64,000 nt of DNA. It comes from Pseudanabaena sp. lw0831. GTDB lineage: Bacteria > Cyanobacteriota > Cyanobacteriia > Pseudanabaenales > Pseudanabaenaceae. How positions within the stretch are numbered: the first letter of the stretch is position 1; the number at the start of each line of letters is the position of its first letter. Below the pieces are notes generated by a model. That model did no database searches. It was not told the origin of the DNA and was given only the letters and a program-made list of their open reading frames with translations. The position numbers and the translations under genes were made by a program. The stretch lies in NCBI RefSeq assembly GCF_016584665.1, contig NZ_BBJB01000114.1, positions 1 to 64,000 on the forward strand, given 5' to 3'. Positions 17,826-25,801 of the stretch are shown piece by piece.

Positions 17826-17859
17826 AAAAGAGACGACGCGTCGCGTCGTCTCTTTTTTA
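17823..17859. terminator. Palindrome at the end of the lyase gene
   Basis: 18-bp arms (17823-17840, 17842-17859) around a single central base, with A-run and T-run ends. The left arm begins with the stop codon TAA of the lyase gene; the right arm carries the stop codon of the small ORF on the other strand. Confidence 0.88.
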
Positions 17860-17958
17860 CGGTAAGAAATGTGATATTAAAGTCCATACTTCTAAGCCGA
17901 TAAAACCTGCTAAAAAGATAAAAATCGCAATATTTAAACCAGCTTTAATTTTTTCCAT
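17857..17958 (-). CDS. Possible 33-aa single-span membrane peptide
   Basis: Reading from the ATG at 17958 gives 33 residues, MEKIKAGLN followed by a strongly hydrophobic stretch (about 9-29, with IFIFLAGFIGLEVW) and ending SHFLP. This looks like one of the small thylakoid membrane peptides in size and shape, but it matches none that I recall (PetG, L, M, N; PsbJ, K, L, M, T, X, 30; PsaI, J, M, X). No clear ribosome site. It is bounded by palindromes on both sides, so it is a distinct unit; a chance reading frame is possible. Confidence 0.4.
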   Translation of the reverse strand: MEKIKAGLNIAIFIFLAGFIGLEVWTLISHFLP

Positions 17959-17982
17959 ATTATTTTGGGTATTAGGCTCTGT

Positions 17983-18031
17983 AAATAGATTAAGATGGGC
18001 GGCGCTAAGCGCCGCCCATCTTAATCTATTT
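17983..18031. repeat. 24-bp perfect palindrome
   Basis: Arms 17983-18006 and 18008-18031 around a single base (centre GGCGCTAAGCGCC). It lies between the small minus-strand ORF and the SPOR-like gene, i.e. in a divergent region. Confidence 0.88.
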
Positions 18032-18158
18032 AAGAGTGTCATATTTTGATGAATTAGGTGCTTAAATAAACCAAATAATTTTGACTAGAAAAATCATCAC
18101 TTTATCTAGTTGAGTTAAACTTAACCGTTATTACATTCAAGTGTGAGGATGTACTGCT

Positions 18159-19274
18159 GTGAATTGGGTCAAAAGGTTTATTATTCTCGGATCTGTAGCG
18201 ATCTCATCTTTGATGATTGCTCAATCTGCCTCGGCACGCTTTGTGATTTTTGTTGCAGGTAATGATGCAGCAACGTTACAAAGGGTTCGCAATGTCTCTC
18301 CAACTGCTTTTGCAACAAAGATCAACGATCAACCTGTAATTCAAGCAGGTACATTTAACTCTGAGACTAGCGCTGATAGTTTAGCGATCTCTCTGCAACA
18401 GTCTGGACTGTCAGCCCAAAAATATTTTCGAGCTTCGGGCGGCAAGGAAACTAATGTCCAAGTTCCTTTCTCAGAAGCGACCACCTCTTCAGTAAATTCT
18501 TCAGTGGTCGCTTTACCTAACCCGCAACAGGTTGTCATTCAATCAAGCCAAACTCCTCAACCAGTTAGCTTTCAGGTAGATTCTCAGCCTCAGGTTTTTA
18601 GCTCAGCGCCTCAACAAGCGATCTCCTATAACCAGAACCAATATCAGCAGATCACCACAAATACTGTCGTTCCTCAGGTACAAACTCAGCAGGTACTCGT
18701 ACCACGTTGGCAACAGGTACTCGTACCAGAAACACGGCAAGTTGTTACCCAGACAGTTGTACCTCAAACTCAAATAGTCCAAACTGGCTATACACAGCAA
18801 GCAACAGGTTATGTGCAGCCAGCAACTACTACTTATGTCCAACCAGTACAAGCGACAGGCTACACACAAACAACAGGTTATGTGCAACCGCAGACAGGGT
18901 TTATACCTACAACATCAACAACATTAGCCCCAACAACCTTCGACAACTCGACAGCCACTAGCTTCGCATTGCCGCCTCAGTCAACCAATACTGCTTACAG
19001 CTCTAGCTCATATACCAATACTGCAACTAACGAGCCACAGTTACCACAAGCCACGCAGAATTCTAATTTTCGCTATGTTGCTGCCATACCAGCAGCTGCA
19101 AGCAATCAGTTTTTGCTGTCACGAGTGCGTCAATATGTTCCTAATGCCTTTTTGACAAACTCTGGACGTGGTACTTATATTCATGCAGGTGCTTATCAAA
19201 GTCGCGATTCAGCTGAAGCTGTATCTCGCTATTTGCGATCGCAAGGCGTTGACTCACGAGTTCTTTACTTCTAA
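18159..19274 (+). CDS. Secreted protein with two SPOR-like domains and a Q/T/P-rich linker
   Basis: 371 aa. Signal peptide 1-26 (hydrophobic, cut likely after ASA). A first domain (about 27-95, RFVIFVAGNDAATLQRVR then IQAGTFNSETSADSLAISLQ) and a last domain (about 305-371, RYVAAIPAA then IHAGAYQSRDSAEAVSRYLR) are alike and follow the SPOR pattern, which binds denuded peptidoglycan. Between them lies a low-complexity linker with imperfect repeats of TGYTQ and TGYVQP. Start is GTG with GAGGAT before it. The stop is 2 bp from potB, so it is cotranscribed with the transporter genes, an unexpected pairing. Confidence 0.75.
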   Translation: MNWVKRFIILGSVAISSLMIAQSASARFVIFVAGNDAATLQRVRNVSPTAFATKINDQPVIQAGTFNSETSADSLAISLQQSGLSAQKYFRASGGKETNVQVPFSEATTSSVNSSVVALPNPQQVVIQSSQTPQPVSFQVDSQPQVFSSAPQQAISYNQNQYQQITTNTVVPQVQTQQVLVPRWQQVLVPETRQVVTQTVVPQTQIVQTGYTQQATGYVQPATTTYVQPVQATGYTQTTGYVQPQTGFIPTTSTTLAPTTFDNSTATSFALPPQSTNTAYSSSSYTNTATNEPQLPQATQNSNFRYVAAIPAAASNQFLLSRVRQYVPNAFLTNSGRGTYIHAGAYQSRDSAEAVSRYLRSQGVDSRVLYF

Positions 19275-19276
19275 AT

Positions 19277-20182
19277 ATGCCTGTGAATAGCACTTCAGAT
19301 ATTCCCCCTAACCCCACCGCAAAATCAGTTCGGCGACCCAAGTGGCTAGAGCCTTTAGCTTTGCTGTTCCCAAGTGGCTTTTGGCTGATCTCATTTTTGA
19401 TTGTTCCAACAGTTTTTATTTTAATTCAGAGCCTTGTCCCCCTTGGGAAAACTGAGTTTGGGCTAGACAACTACCAGAGAGTATTTGAGTACGTTGGTGG
19501 TAACTTTATCTATCTAGTTGTCGTGTGGCGATCGCTGCTTTATGCAGTTATCACTACAGGATTTTGTTTGATCTTGGGCTTTCCTGTAGCCTACTGGCTA
19601 GCCGTGATTGCTCCCAAGCGTTGGCGCAATATTTTGCTGCTTCTATTTGTCTTGCCTCTATGGACTTCATCACTATTGAGATCCTATGCATGGATTACAA
19701 TTTTGCGACCGACTGGGGTTCTAAACACTTTTCTTAATTTCATTGGACTATCAGGGATCAATGTATTGAATAAAGCTGAGGGCGTGATCATCGGCATGAT
19801 TTACACTTATTTGCCCTATATGGTTTTAGTTCTATATACTTCGCTAGAACGCCTTGATCTGCGTCTACTTGAGGCAGCAGCCGATCTTGGCGCTAATGCT
19901 AAACAAACTTTTTGGCAGGTTACGGTTCCGCAAGTTTCCTCAGGGATTATCGCGGGAGCCTCACTAGTATCGATCAGTAGTTTTAGCGATTACATCAACC
20001 CACAACTATTAGGTGGCCCTGGTAGCCGTACGATCGCATCAATTATTGAGTTGCAATTTTTGGGCGCAAGTAGCAACCGAGGTTTTGGCTCGGCGCTAAG
20101 TATGGTGCTCATTTTGGCAGTAACAATTGTGATTGCTTTGCTAATTAAATATGGCGATCGCAGGGTGGTAAGTGATGGCTAA
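19277..20182 (+). CDS. potB: ABC transporter permease, spermidine/putrescine type (PotB-like)
   Basis: 301-aa inner-membrane permease with six predicted spans. The ABC-ATPase contact loop EAAADLGANAKQTFWQVTVPQ (split across about 195-215) and the start PLALLFPSGFWLISFLIVP are typical of PotB. It starts 2 bp after the SPOR-like gene and overlaps potC. No potA ATPase or potD binding protein is in the window, so they must be elsewhere. Substrate is inferred from the family only; thiamine or iron permeases of this superfamily are less similar. Confidence 0.85.
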   Translation: MPVNSTSDIPPNPTAKSVRRPKWLEPLALLFPSGFWLISFLIVPTVFILIQSLVPLGKTEFGLDNYQRVFEYVGGNFIYLVVVWRSLLYAVITTGFCLILGFPVAYWLAVIAPKRWRNILLLLFVLPLWTSSLLRSYAWITILRPTGVLNTFLNFIGLSGINVLNKAEGVIIGMIYTYLPYMVLVLYTSLERLDLRLLEAAADLGANAKQTFWQVTVPQVSSGIIAGASLVSISSFSDYINPQLLGGPGSRTIASIIELQFLGASSNRGFGSALSMVLILAVTIVIALLIKYGDRRVVSDG

Positions 20183-20975
20183 TCAAATCAATGTGCCAAC
20201 TGTTAAGCGCTGGCAAACTTGGTATACGGTGCTTGCATTCTTTTACATGTACTTACCGATCGCCGTTCTGACACTTTTTAGCTTCAACAGATCACCATCC
20301 CCATCAAAATGGACTGGGTTCACTTGGGAGTGGTATGCCAAGTTTCTCCAGAACCCAATCCTACTAGCAGCTCTAAAAAACAGTCTCAGTGTTGCCCTAA
20401 CGGCGGTATCAGTCTCCGCTATATTAGGCACGCTCACAGCAGTCGGATTAGCTCGATATTATTTTCCTGGCAAGAGCTTATATCGTGGCGCTACCTATTT
20501 ACCTTTGATCGTCCCTGACATTGCGATCGCTGTGGCAACCCTCGTATTTTTTGCGGCAATTAAACTGCCTCTTAGCCTTGTCACGATTGTGATTGCCCAT
20601 ATCGTTTTTTGCTTAGCTTATGTAGCCGTAGTTGTTTCTAGTCGTCTTGCCACGATCGATCCCCAACTCGAAGAAGCTGCGCTTGATCTGGGTGCTACGC
20701 CTGTTCAAGCTTTTTTGCGCGTATTGTTGCCACAGCTTTTACCCGGGATTTTGTCAGGCTGTCTTCTCGCATTCATTCTCAGTATGGATGACTTTGTAAT
20801 TGCGTACTTTACCGCAGGCGTTGGCTCAACCACGTTACCGATCGCCATTTTCTCGTCACTGCGAAGTGGCGGCGTTACCCCCGAATTAAATGCTCTCAGT
20901 GTTTTGCTAATTATTGGTTCCGCCTCTATGGCTGCGATCGCAGAAGCAATCAGAAGTTGGGGTAATCATGATTAG
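20175..20975 (+). CDS. potC: ABC transporter permease, spermidine/putrescine type (PotC-like)
   Basis: 266-aa permease partner of PotB. Features: N-terminal YLPIAVLTLFSFN, the KWTGFTWEWYAKF segment typical of PotC, and the coupling loop EEAALDLGATPVQAF followed by VLLPQLLPG. The ATG at 20175 overlaps the end of potB by 8 bp, which indicates translational coupling. The 206 bp after it (20976-21181) hold no recognisable feature. Confidence 0.85.
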   Translation: MANQINVPTVKRWQTWYTVLAFFYMYLPIAVLTLFSFNRSPSPSKWTGFTWEWYAKFLQNPILLAALKNSLSVALTAVSVSAILGTLTAVGLARYYFPGKSLYRGATYLPLIVPDIAIAVATLVFFAAIKLPLSLVTIVIAHIVFCLAYVAVVVSSRLATIDPQLEEAALDLGATPVQAFLRVLLPQLLPGILSGCLLAFILSMDDFVIAYFTAGVGSTTLPIAIFSSLRSGGVTPELNALSVLLIIGSASMAAIAEAIRSWGNHD

Positions 20976-21181
20976 GACTAGATAGAAATGGCAAATAATT
21001 AATTTCAATCAAGCTTAAATAGCATCTAGATTTGTCCGTTGAAATTGACATCAAAAATTTGGAAATTGTGATATTTTTTTGAAAAGCTTTATCAAAAATT
21101 AATTGGTTTTGCAAACATAGGTTAAAAACGTGTGGTATATTACATCTGGCAAAGCTAAGCAAAGCTACAGAATGACTCCCC

Positions 21182-21625
21182 ATGAGTGAGAAGCCTTTAA
21201 AGCTGCGAATCTCAATTCCACCCGTTGAGGGAATCGAGGACATTCCCATCGCAGCAGTCGAAGTACTCGCTACAAAAATGGGGTTTGATCCTGATGCTGT
21301 GCAAGATATCGTACAAGCTCTTACGGAAGCTTTAGTTAATGCGGTTCTTTACAGTACATCTGATCTTGACGTAGAAGTTGTAGTTTTCGCGGCACATAAC
21401 AGCCTAATTGTAGAAGTCCATGATCGTGGATCAGGTTTTGATATCGATAGTGTACCGCCGCCTGATTTTGATTTGATATCCGAGATTGGTGTCAAAAATG
21501 GAGGTTTTGGTATACATATGATCAAAGCACTGGTTGATAAGGTCGAGATCGAATCTACCAATCAAGGTACAACAGTCCGTATGAGTAAGTTCCTGTCTAT
21601 CCCCAAACCCATTCTCCAATCATGA
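21182..21625 (+). CDS. RsbW/SpoIIAB-like anti-sigma or switch kinase
   Basis: 147-aa GHKL-type ATPase of the serine-kinase/anti-sigma class. N box TEALVNAVLYS, G1 box HDRGSGFD and G2 box GGFGIHMIKAL with GTTVRM at the end are present, so ATP binding is likely. Proteins of this class bind a sigma factor or an STAS partner and may phosphorylate the latter. It overlaps the next gene by 4 bp (ATGA), so the two products are made together and probably interact. No sigma factor gene is nearby. Confidence 0.88.
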   Translation: MSEKPLKLRISIPPVEGIEDIPIAAVEVLATKMGFDPDAVQDIVQALTEALVNAVLYSTSDLDVEVVVFAAHNSLIVEVHDRGSGFDIDSVPPPDFDLISEIGVKNGGFGIHMIKALVDKVEIESTNQGTTVRMSKFLSIPKPILQS

Positions 21626-21972
21626 CTCATTCCTCATTTTTACAAGATGAACTCAAGATCGTCGAACAGATTGATGGCGATCAAGTTATTCTCAAACTGA
21701 ATGGTGCTTTGAGTGTAACCACGGTTCCATATTTCAGACAAGCCGTGCAACCATTTATTGACCGCAAATTATCAGCGATCGTGTTGGATTTTGAAGGAGT
21801 GACCAAAATCGTCAGTAGAGGCGTAGGTGCAGCAATTGATATGGCAGTGCAAGCCAAGAAGCAAGGTGGTAAGTTACGCCTAGAGAATGTCGGCAAATAT
21901 GGTCGTTCTTTATATATTCAAGGTGTACATTTAGTAGCCGAAGTGCCTGAACTAGAAGGTTTTGAACCATAA
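21622..21972 (+). CDS. STAS-domain protein (anti-sigma antagonist-like)
   Basis: 116-aa STAS domain, cytoplasmic. The family's phosphorylation loop, IDSSGLG in the best-studied members, reads IVSRGVG here, so the serine normally phosphorylated is an arginine. Either this partner is not regulated by phosphorylation, or it works in another way. Translation is coupled to the RsbW-like kinase (start inside its last codons). The stop codon is shared with the following palindrome. Confidence 0.88.
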   Translation: MTHSSFLQDELKIVEQIDGDQVILKLNGALSVTTVPYFRQAVQPFIDRKLSAIVLDFEGVTKIVSRGVGAAIDMAVQAKKQGGKLRLENVGKYGRSLYIQGVHLVAEVPELEGFEP

Positions 21973-22025
21973 AAACCAATAGACAAAAAACGGCGCTTCG
22001 CGCCGTTTTTTGTCTATTGGTTTTT
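21971..22025. terminator. 26-bp perfect triloop palindrome
   Basis: Arms 21971-21996 and 22000-22025, loop TTC, A-run at one end and T-run at the other. It begins inside the STAS stop codon and ends 17 bp before the dnaE-C start, so it separates the two transcription units. Confidence 0.92.
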
Positions 22026-22042
22026 TGTTTTGGGAAATAGAA

Positions 22043-23422
22043 ATGAAAATCCTTAGCCGCAAATCGTTAGGTGTCCAAGCTGTCTTCGACATTGGCTTAG
22101 AGCGCGATCATAATTTTTTATTAGATAAAGGCTATATAGCTTCAAATTGCTTTAATAAGTCCCATAGCGTCGCCTATGGATATGTAACTTATCAAACAGC
22201 ATATCTTAAAGCGAATTATCCCGTTGAATATATGGCGGCTCTTTTGACTTCGGTCAGTGGTGACCAAGATAAGGTACAGCGATATATTGCAAACTGCCGC
22301 AGTATGGGTATCCCTGTTGTTCCACCTGATGTAAATAGCTCAGGTGAAGACTTTACGCCCCGTGGACATCAAATTCTATTTGGCTTAGCCGCGATTAAGA
22401 ATCTTGGTGCAGGACCGATCTCTGCAATTCTACAGGCACGTCAAGAGGGGGCTTTTATATCATTGGCGGATTTATGTAGTCGTCTTGATTCGCGATCGCT
22501 AAACAAAAAAGCATTAGAAGCATTAATTCAAACTGGCGCATTAGATTTACTAGAGCCAAATCGCCATCAGTTAATGAATGATCTTGAGATCACGATGGAA
22601 TGGGCTTCGCGACGCGCTAAGGAGCATGCATCAGGGCAAGGTAATATCTTCGATTTCTTTGGTGAAAGTAGTAATACAAAAACTTTTGATACTGCCCCAA
22701 CTACATCCCGCGTTCAAGACTACTCTTCTCAAGACAAACTTCGCCTAGAAAAAGAACTGTTAGGTTTTTATATTTCCGATCATCCGCTTAGTGTGGTCAG
22801 TCGTTCAGCAAAATTAATGGCTCCGATTAATCTCTGTGATATCCCCGAATCTTTAGAGACAAAGGTAGTAACCGCGATCGCGCTAATTCTGGAAATTAAA
22901 GAAGTCGTCACGAAAAAAGGCGATCGCATGGCAATTTTGCAGCTCGAAGATTTAACAGGCAGTACTGAAGCCGTTGTTTTCCCAAAAACCTTTGATAAGG
23001 TTAAGCATCTAATGGAAAAGGACAAACGCCTAATGGTATGGGGAAAAATTGATCGCCGCGACGAGCAAACGCAATTAATTATTGATGATATGCAGCCGAT
23101 TGAGTCAGTGCGAATGGTACGGGTCGAACTCACTCGCGAGCAAGCAAGAGATCGGCAGGTTTTGGAACAACTCAAAAAAGCTTTAAATCCTAACCCCAGT
23201 TATAGCAGCAATACCAATAATGGCAACTCTAGCTATGGCAAATCCAATTATGGTAGAAATGAACCTGATACTTCTAATAAAATCCCTGTAATTGCGGCGA
23301 TTGAGTATATGCCGAAGTTAGTTCGCTTAGGCAATCAGTTCTGGGTGCAAGATGAAGAAACTGCCGTTAAAGCTTTACTGCAAGCAGGATTCAAAGCAAC
23401 TTACGACGCGCTAGTTACTTAA
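22043..23422 (+). CDS. dnaE: DNA polymerase III alpha subunit, C-terminal half with split C-intein
   Basis: 459-aa precursor. Residues 1-35 (MKILSRKSLG to YIASN) are the C-terminal half of the cyanobacterial split DnaE intein, with the FDIGL and DHNFLL motifs and the terminal Asn. The next residues CFNKSH start the C-extein. Trans-splicing to DnaE-N, coded elsewhere, restores the replicative polymerase. The extein has a helix-hairpin-helix region (AAIKNLGAGPI), a sub-domain ending near residue 220, an OB fold (about 270-350) and an Asn/Ser-rich linker (PNPSYSSNTNNGNSS) before a conserved tail. The ATG at 22043 is chosen because the intein starts there. Confidence 0.96.
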   Translation: MKILSRKSLGVQAVFDIGLERDHNFLLDKGYIASNCFNKSHSVAYGYVTYQTAYLKANYPVEYMAALLTSVSGDQDKVQRYIANCRSMGIPVVPPDVNSSGEDFTPRGHQILFGLAAIKNLGAGPISAILQARQEGAFISLADLCSRLDSRSLNKKALEALIQTGALDLLEPNRHQLMNDLEITMEWASRRAKEHASGQGNIFDFFGESSNTKTFDTAPTTSRVQDYSSQDKLRLEKELLGFYISDHPLSVVSRSAKLMAPINLCDIPESLETKVVTAIALILEIKEVVTKKGDRMAILQLEDLTGSTEAVVFPKTFDKVKHLMEKDKRLMVWGKIDRRDEQTQLIIDDMQPIESVRMVRVELTREQARDRQVLEQLKKALNPNPSYSSNTNNGNSSYGKSNYGRNEPDTSNKIPVIAAIEYMPKLVRLGNQFWVQDEETAVKALLQAGFKATYDALVT

Positions 23423-23458
23423 AAGAAGAGAGAGTCGCAAAAAGCCTCTCTTCTTTTA
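23420..23458. terminator. dnaE-C / trmL convergent terminator
   Basis: 13-bp arms TAAAAGAAGAGAG and complement with a 13-base loop containing TCGCAAAAAGC. It overlaps the dnaE stop codon and lies just after the trmL stop on the other strand. Confidence 0.85.
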
Positions 23459-23461
23459 TAT

Positions 23462-23908
23462 TTATATTCCTAATTGCCGCCTGGCTTCAAATAAGCCAAG
23501 AGCCGCACTCACCGATAGATTAAGACTACGAACTTTAGGGTGTTCCATAGGAATCTGGACAGATGGATTGTTGGCAATGATCTCTTCGGGCAATCCGCTT
23601 GATTCACTGCCAAATAGGAGCCAGTCACCATCTTGGTATTGAAATTCTCGGAAGCTTTGTGAACCACGCGCACTAAAGCAAATCCATCGTCCTCCTTTTG
23701 AGACTTCGCGCAAAGATTCAATATTGGGATGTACAGTTACGTTCACATATTCCCAATAGTCTATACCTGCGCGTTTAAGTTGGCGATCGCTAATTTCAAA
23801 GCCTAAAGGCTCTACCAGATGCAAATGTGTGTTCGTTGCCGCACAGGTACGAGCGATGTTGCCAGTATTAGGTGGGATTTCAGGATAGATGAGAGCGACT
23901 TGTAGCAT
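23462..23908 (-). CDS. trmL: tRNA (cytidine/uridine-2'-O-)-methyltransferase
   Basis: SPOUT-family methyltransferase that modifies the wobble ribose of tRNA-Leu. 148 aa, the normal length. Motifs: YPEIPPNTGNIARTCAAT at the N-terminus, LVEPLGF, LLFGSESSGLP and the knot segment IPMEHPKVRSLNLSVSAAL. The protein is small enough to be catalytic domain only. A tRNA-Leu gene with anticodon CAA, one of the expected substrates, lies 0.7 kb away, probably by chance. Confidence 0.95.
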   Translation of the reverse strand: MLQVALIYPEIPPNTGNIARTCAATNTHLHLVEPLGFEISDRQLKRAGIDYWEYVNVTVHPNIESLREVSKGGRWICFSARGSQSFREFQYQDGDWLLFGSESSGLPEEIIANNPSVQIPMEHPKVRSLNLSVSAALGLFEARRQLGI

Positions 23909-23918
23909 TGACTATGGA

Positions 23919-23994
23919 TATATTTAAAGACTGCGTTGTTAGCACAGTCTTTAAATATAAAAGAATTGCGGCACTTCATGCCGTAATTCTTTTT
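23919..23994. repeat. Two adjacent hairpins upstream of trmL
   Basis: First, 15-bp arms 23919-23933 and 23945-23959 (TATATTTAAAGACTG and complement). Second, arms with one G-T wobble around GCGGCA-CTTCA-TGCCG (about 23960-23994). They directly precede the family A element at 24000. Confidence 0.75.
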
Positions 23995-23999
23995 ATTAC

Positions 24000-24044
24000 C
24001 AGCATTTCTCATTATCAAAATCGGTTGCATAATGAGAATTGCTG
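24000..24044. repeat. Family A element, short form (45 bp)
   Basis: CAGCATTTCTCATTAT and ATAATGAGAATTGCTG are terminal inverted repeats (one mismatch) around CAAAATCGGTTGC. The same ends bound the 131-bp element at 60644-60774, where the centre is expanded into two palindromes. Confidence 0.85.
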
Positions 24045-24049
24045 TTTTA

Positions 24050-24445
24050 TTACACTTTAGCTCGCTCTTCAATGTCTTCTAGGGTTTGTAGAACTAGACG
24101 CTTGGCTTGGAGTTTCCAGCCCCATTTTTGCAAGGCGATCGCAGCCCCTGTACCAACAATTGTGGCAATAAAATCTAAGGGTTGCTCCATCGATATCCCT
24201 AAAAGTAACCCCAGTCCAGCGATACCCCAAAAAGGTAAAGAGACAGTCTGACGATTTTTTTCTACTATTTTGCTAATGTCGTCGGTTGGCATTGCTGCGA
24301 CTAACTCAGATTTTGCTTGTTTTTGTTCGGCTTTGTTGAGAGATAGACCGATTTTTTGGCGAAGTTTTTCGATTTTGCGAGCATTGGTGCTGTATTGCAC
24401 TAACTCATCTTCCGCCAACATGATTAAACGCTCTAACTTTGCCAT
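24050..24445 (-). CDS. Conserved membrane protein of unknown function
   Basis: 131 aa. The N-terminal half is charged and helical (MAKLERLIMLAEDELVQYS, then a Lys/Glu-rich coiled segment to about residue 65). Two short hydrophobic stretches follow (about 70-85, PFWGIAGLGLLLGI, and about 90-106, FIATIVGTGAAIAL), ending in a basic tail. No domain recognised. The stop lies 6 bp from the family A element. It is alone on this strand, facing the tRNA gene. Confidence 0.6.
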   Translation of the reverse strand: MAKLERLIMLAEDELVQYSTNARKIEKLRQKIGLSLNKAEQKQAKSELVAAMPTDDISKIVEKNRQTVSLPFWGIAGLGLLLGISMEQPLDFIATIVGTGAAIALQKWGWKLQAKRLVLQTLEDIEERAKV

Positions 24446-24577
24446 TGATAAATATATCGAGATAATTAAATGAGATGTACTTCACAGAGTGTCTCAATCT
24501 AAGCATCATAGCGATCGCGATCGCAATTACCAAAAGGATAGAGGTCGGGCGATCACCACAAAAACATCAAAAAATAT

Positions 24578-24608
24578 TTGACAAGATGCACCATTCTTGT
24601 TGTAGAAT
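24578..24608 (+). promoter_or_regulatory. Probable tRNA-Leu promoter
   Basis: TTGACA at 24578-24583 and TAGAAT at 24603-24608, preceded by TG; the spacing of 19 bp is long. It ends 16 bp before the tRNA. Confidence 0.55.
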
Positions 24609-24624
24609 ATAAGTCTTGAAAAAA

Positions 24625-24706
24625 GGGCGAGTGGCGGAATTGGTAGACGCATCAGACTCAAAATCTGACGACTTCGGTCATGAGAGTTCGATTCTCTCTT
24701 TGCCCA
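24625..24706 (+). tRNA. tRNA-Leu (anticodon CAA)
   Basis: 82-nt class II tRNA. Acceptor GGGCGAG pairs with TTTGCCC (two G-T pairs); D arm with AATTGGTAGAC; anticodon stem TCAGA/TCTGA around CTCAAAA, anticodon CAA for codon TTG; long variable arm CGACTTCGGTCA; T arm GAGAG-TTCGATT-CTCTC. The discriminator base is A. CCA is not encoded. Confidence 0.96.
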
Positions 24707-24712
24707 TAAAAT

Positions 24713-24747
24713 AAAAAAGAGTTCTCATTTTGTGAGAACTCTTTTTT
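24713..24747. terminator. tRNA-Leu terminator
   Basis: 15-bp perfect arms (AAAAAAGAGTTCTCA and complement) with a five-base loop and a T-run, 7 bases after the tRNA. It also overlaps the stop codon of the convergent HdrB-like gene. Confidence 0.92.
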
Positions 24748-25642
24748 ATATGGAAATTTTTTGTAAGACTGAACTCGTGGAAACAATGTGGTGATCTAAG
24801 CCAAGTACTTTGGGTTCGATGCCGATCGCTAATCCTATCAATTGTGGTAAGTGCAAAATCGGGATGCCAAGTTTTTGCCCAATTACGCTTTCAACTTCAG
24901 GTTGGCGCGAATCGAGATTGAGATGACAAAGAGGGCATGGCGTGACAATACAATCTGCTCCTGCGGCGATCGCGGCGGTCAAATGTCGTCCTGCCATCGA
25001 GAAAGATTCTTTGGGCGCATAGCTGGAAATCGGCCAGCCGCAGCATTGCACGCGACCTTCGTAATAGACAGGAGTTGCACCAACAGTACGAAAGATATTT
25101 TCTAGAGATTCGGGCTTGAAGGGATCATCGAAGCGAGTAACTGTTTGCGATCGCAACAGGTAACAGCCATAGAAGGCAGCACATTTAAGATTAGCTAATG
25201 ATCGAGTTACTTTAGTTGCGAGCTTTTCTAAACCATAGTCGCGGATTAGAACCCAGAGTAAATGCAAAACCTCGGTAGAACCTTGGAAATCATGTCCTTG
25301 TGTATTCAGGAGCGCATTTACTTCGTCTTTGCGAGTGGTGTCTGAGCTTTTGAGTTTATCGTTGACGCGACCGAGTACACCCTGACAGGTGCTACATTGC
25401 GTCATCACGGTGAGATTTAATTCTTCGGCAAGAGAAATATTACGGGCATTGATTACATCCTCCATCAGTTCGTCGGTTTCCTTGAATGTGCCAGAACCAC
25501 AGCAGGTTGCCTTATGCAATTCAACGAGTTCAATTCCTAAGGCTTGTGCGATCGCGGTTGTTGATGCATGTAGCTCTTTGCAAGCACCTTTGGCAACGCA
25601 TCCTGAATAATAAGCGTATTTCAATGCTTTAGTTTCTGTCAT
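24746..25642 (-). CDS. HdrB-like cysteine-rich CCG-domain protein
   Basis: 298-aa protein of the heterodisulfide reductase subunit B family, with two CCG domains that hold non-cubane iron-sulfur clusters. Cysteine sets: YYSGCVAKGACKE, then TCCGSG and CSTCQG; second domain YGCYLL, QCCGWP and CPLCHLNLD. In methanogens HdrB reduces CoM-S-S-CoB; cyanobacteria have no such substrate, and related proteins serve in membrane dehydrogenase complexes, for example with succinate dehydrogenase or glycolate oxidase. No partner subunit is adjacent, so the role stays open. rpe lies upstream on the same strand. Confidence 0.88.
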   Translation of the reverse strand: MTETKALKYAYYSGCVAKGACKELHASTTAIAQALGIELVELHKATCCGSGTFKETDELMEDVINARNISLAEELNLTVMTQCSTCQGVLGRVNDKLKSSDTTRKDEVNALLNTQGHDFQGSTEVLHLLWVLIRDYGLEKLATKVTRSLANLKCAAFYGCYLLRSQTVTRFDDPFKPESLENIFRTVGATPVYYEGRVQCCGWPISSYAPKESFSMAGRHLTAAIAAGADCIVTPCPLCHLNLDSRQPEVESVIGQKLGIPILHLPQLIGLAIGIEPKVLGLDHHIVSTSSVLQKISI

Positions 25643-25684
25643 TTCTCTTGATCACAAAATCTTTCCCTTGTGCTTTCAATTATA

Positions 25685-25798
25685 GGTAAGTAGCTATGCA
25701 CAATTAAACATAAAACCGCAAAAGATATAATGCCCGCTGCGCGGGCATTATATCTTTTGCGGTTTAAGGCGGCTCTTTGCGCCGCCTCTCTTTTTTAT
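25685..25798. repeat. Family C repeat plus terminator-like hairpin
   Basis: The flank AAGTAGCTATGCACAATTAA leads into 25-bp perfect arms (25713-25737, 25741-25765), loop TGC. Directly after it GGCGGC-TCTTTGC-GCCGCC with a T-run (25768-25798) forms a second hairpin near the rpe stop codon. Confidence 0.88.
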
Positions 25799-25801
25799 TA
25801 G

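Noticed and set aside
22780-23175. 131-aa open frame antisense to dnaE-C
   Set aside because: Composition (Cys/Ser/Arg-rich) is that of an antisense shadow; the sense frame is a certain gene.
24746-25642. Methanogen-type heterodisulfide reductase function
   Set aside because: Only the domain type is supported; cyanobacteria lack coenzymes M and B.
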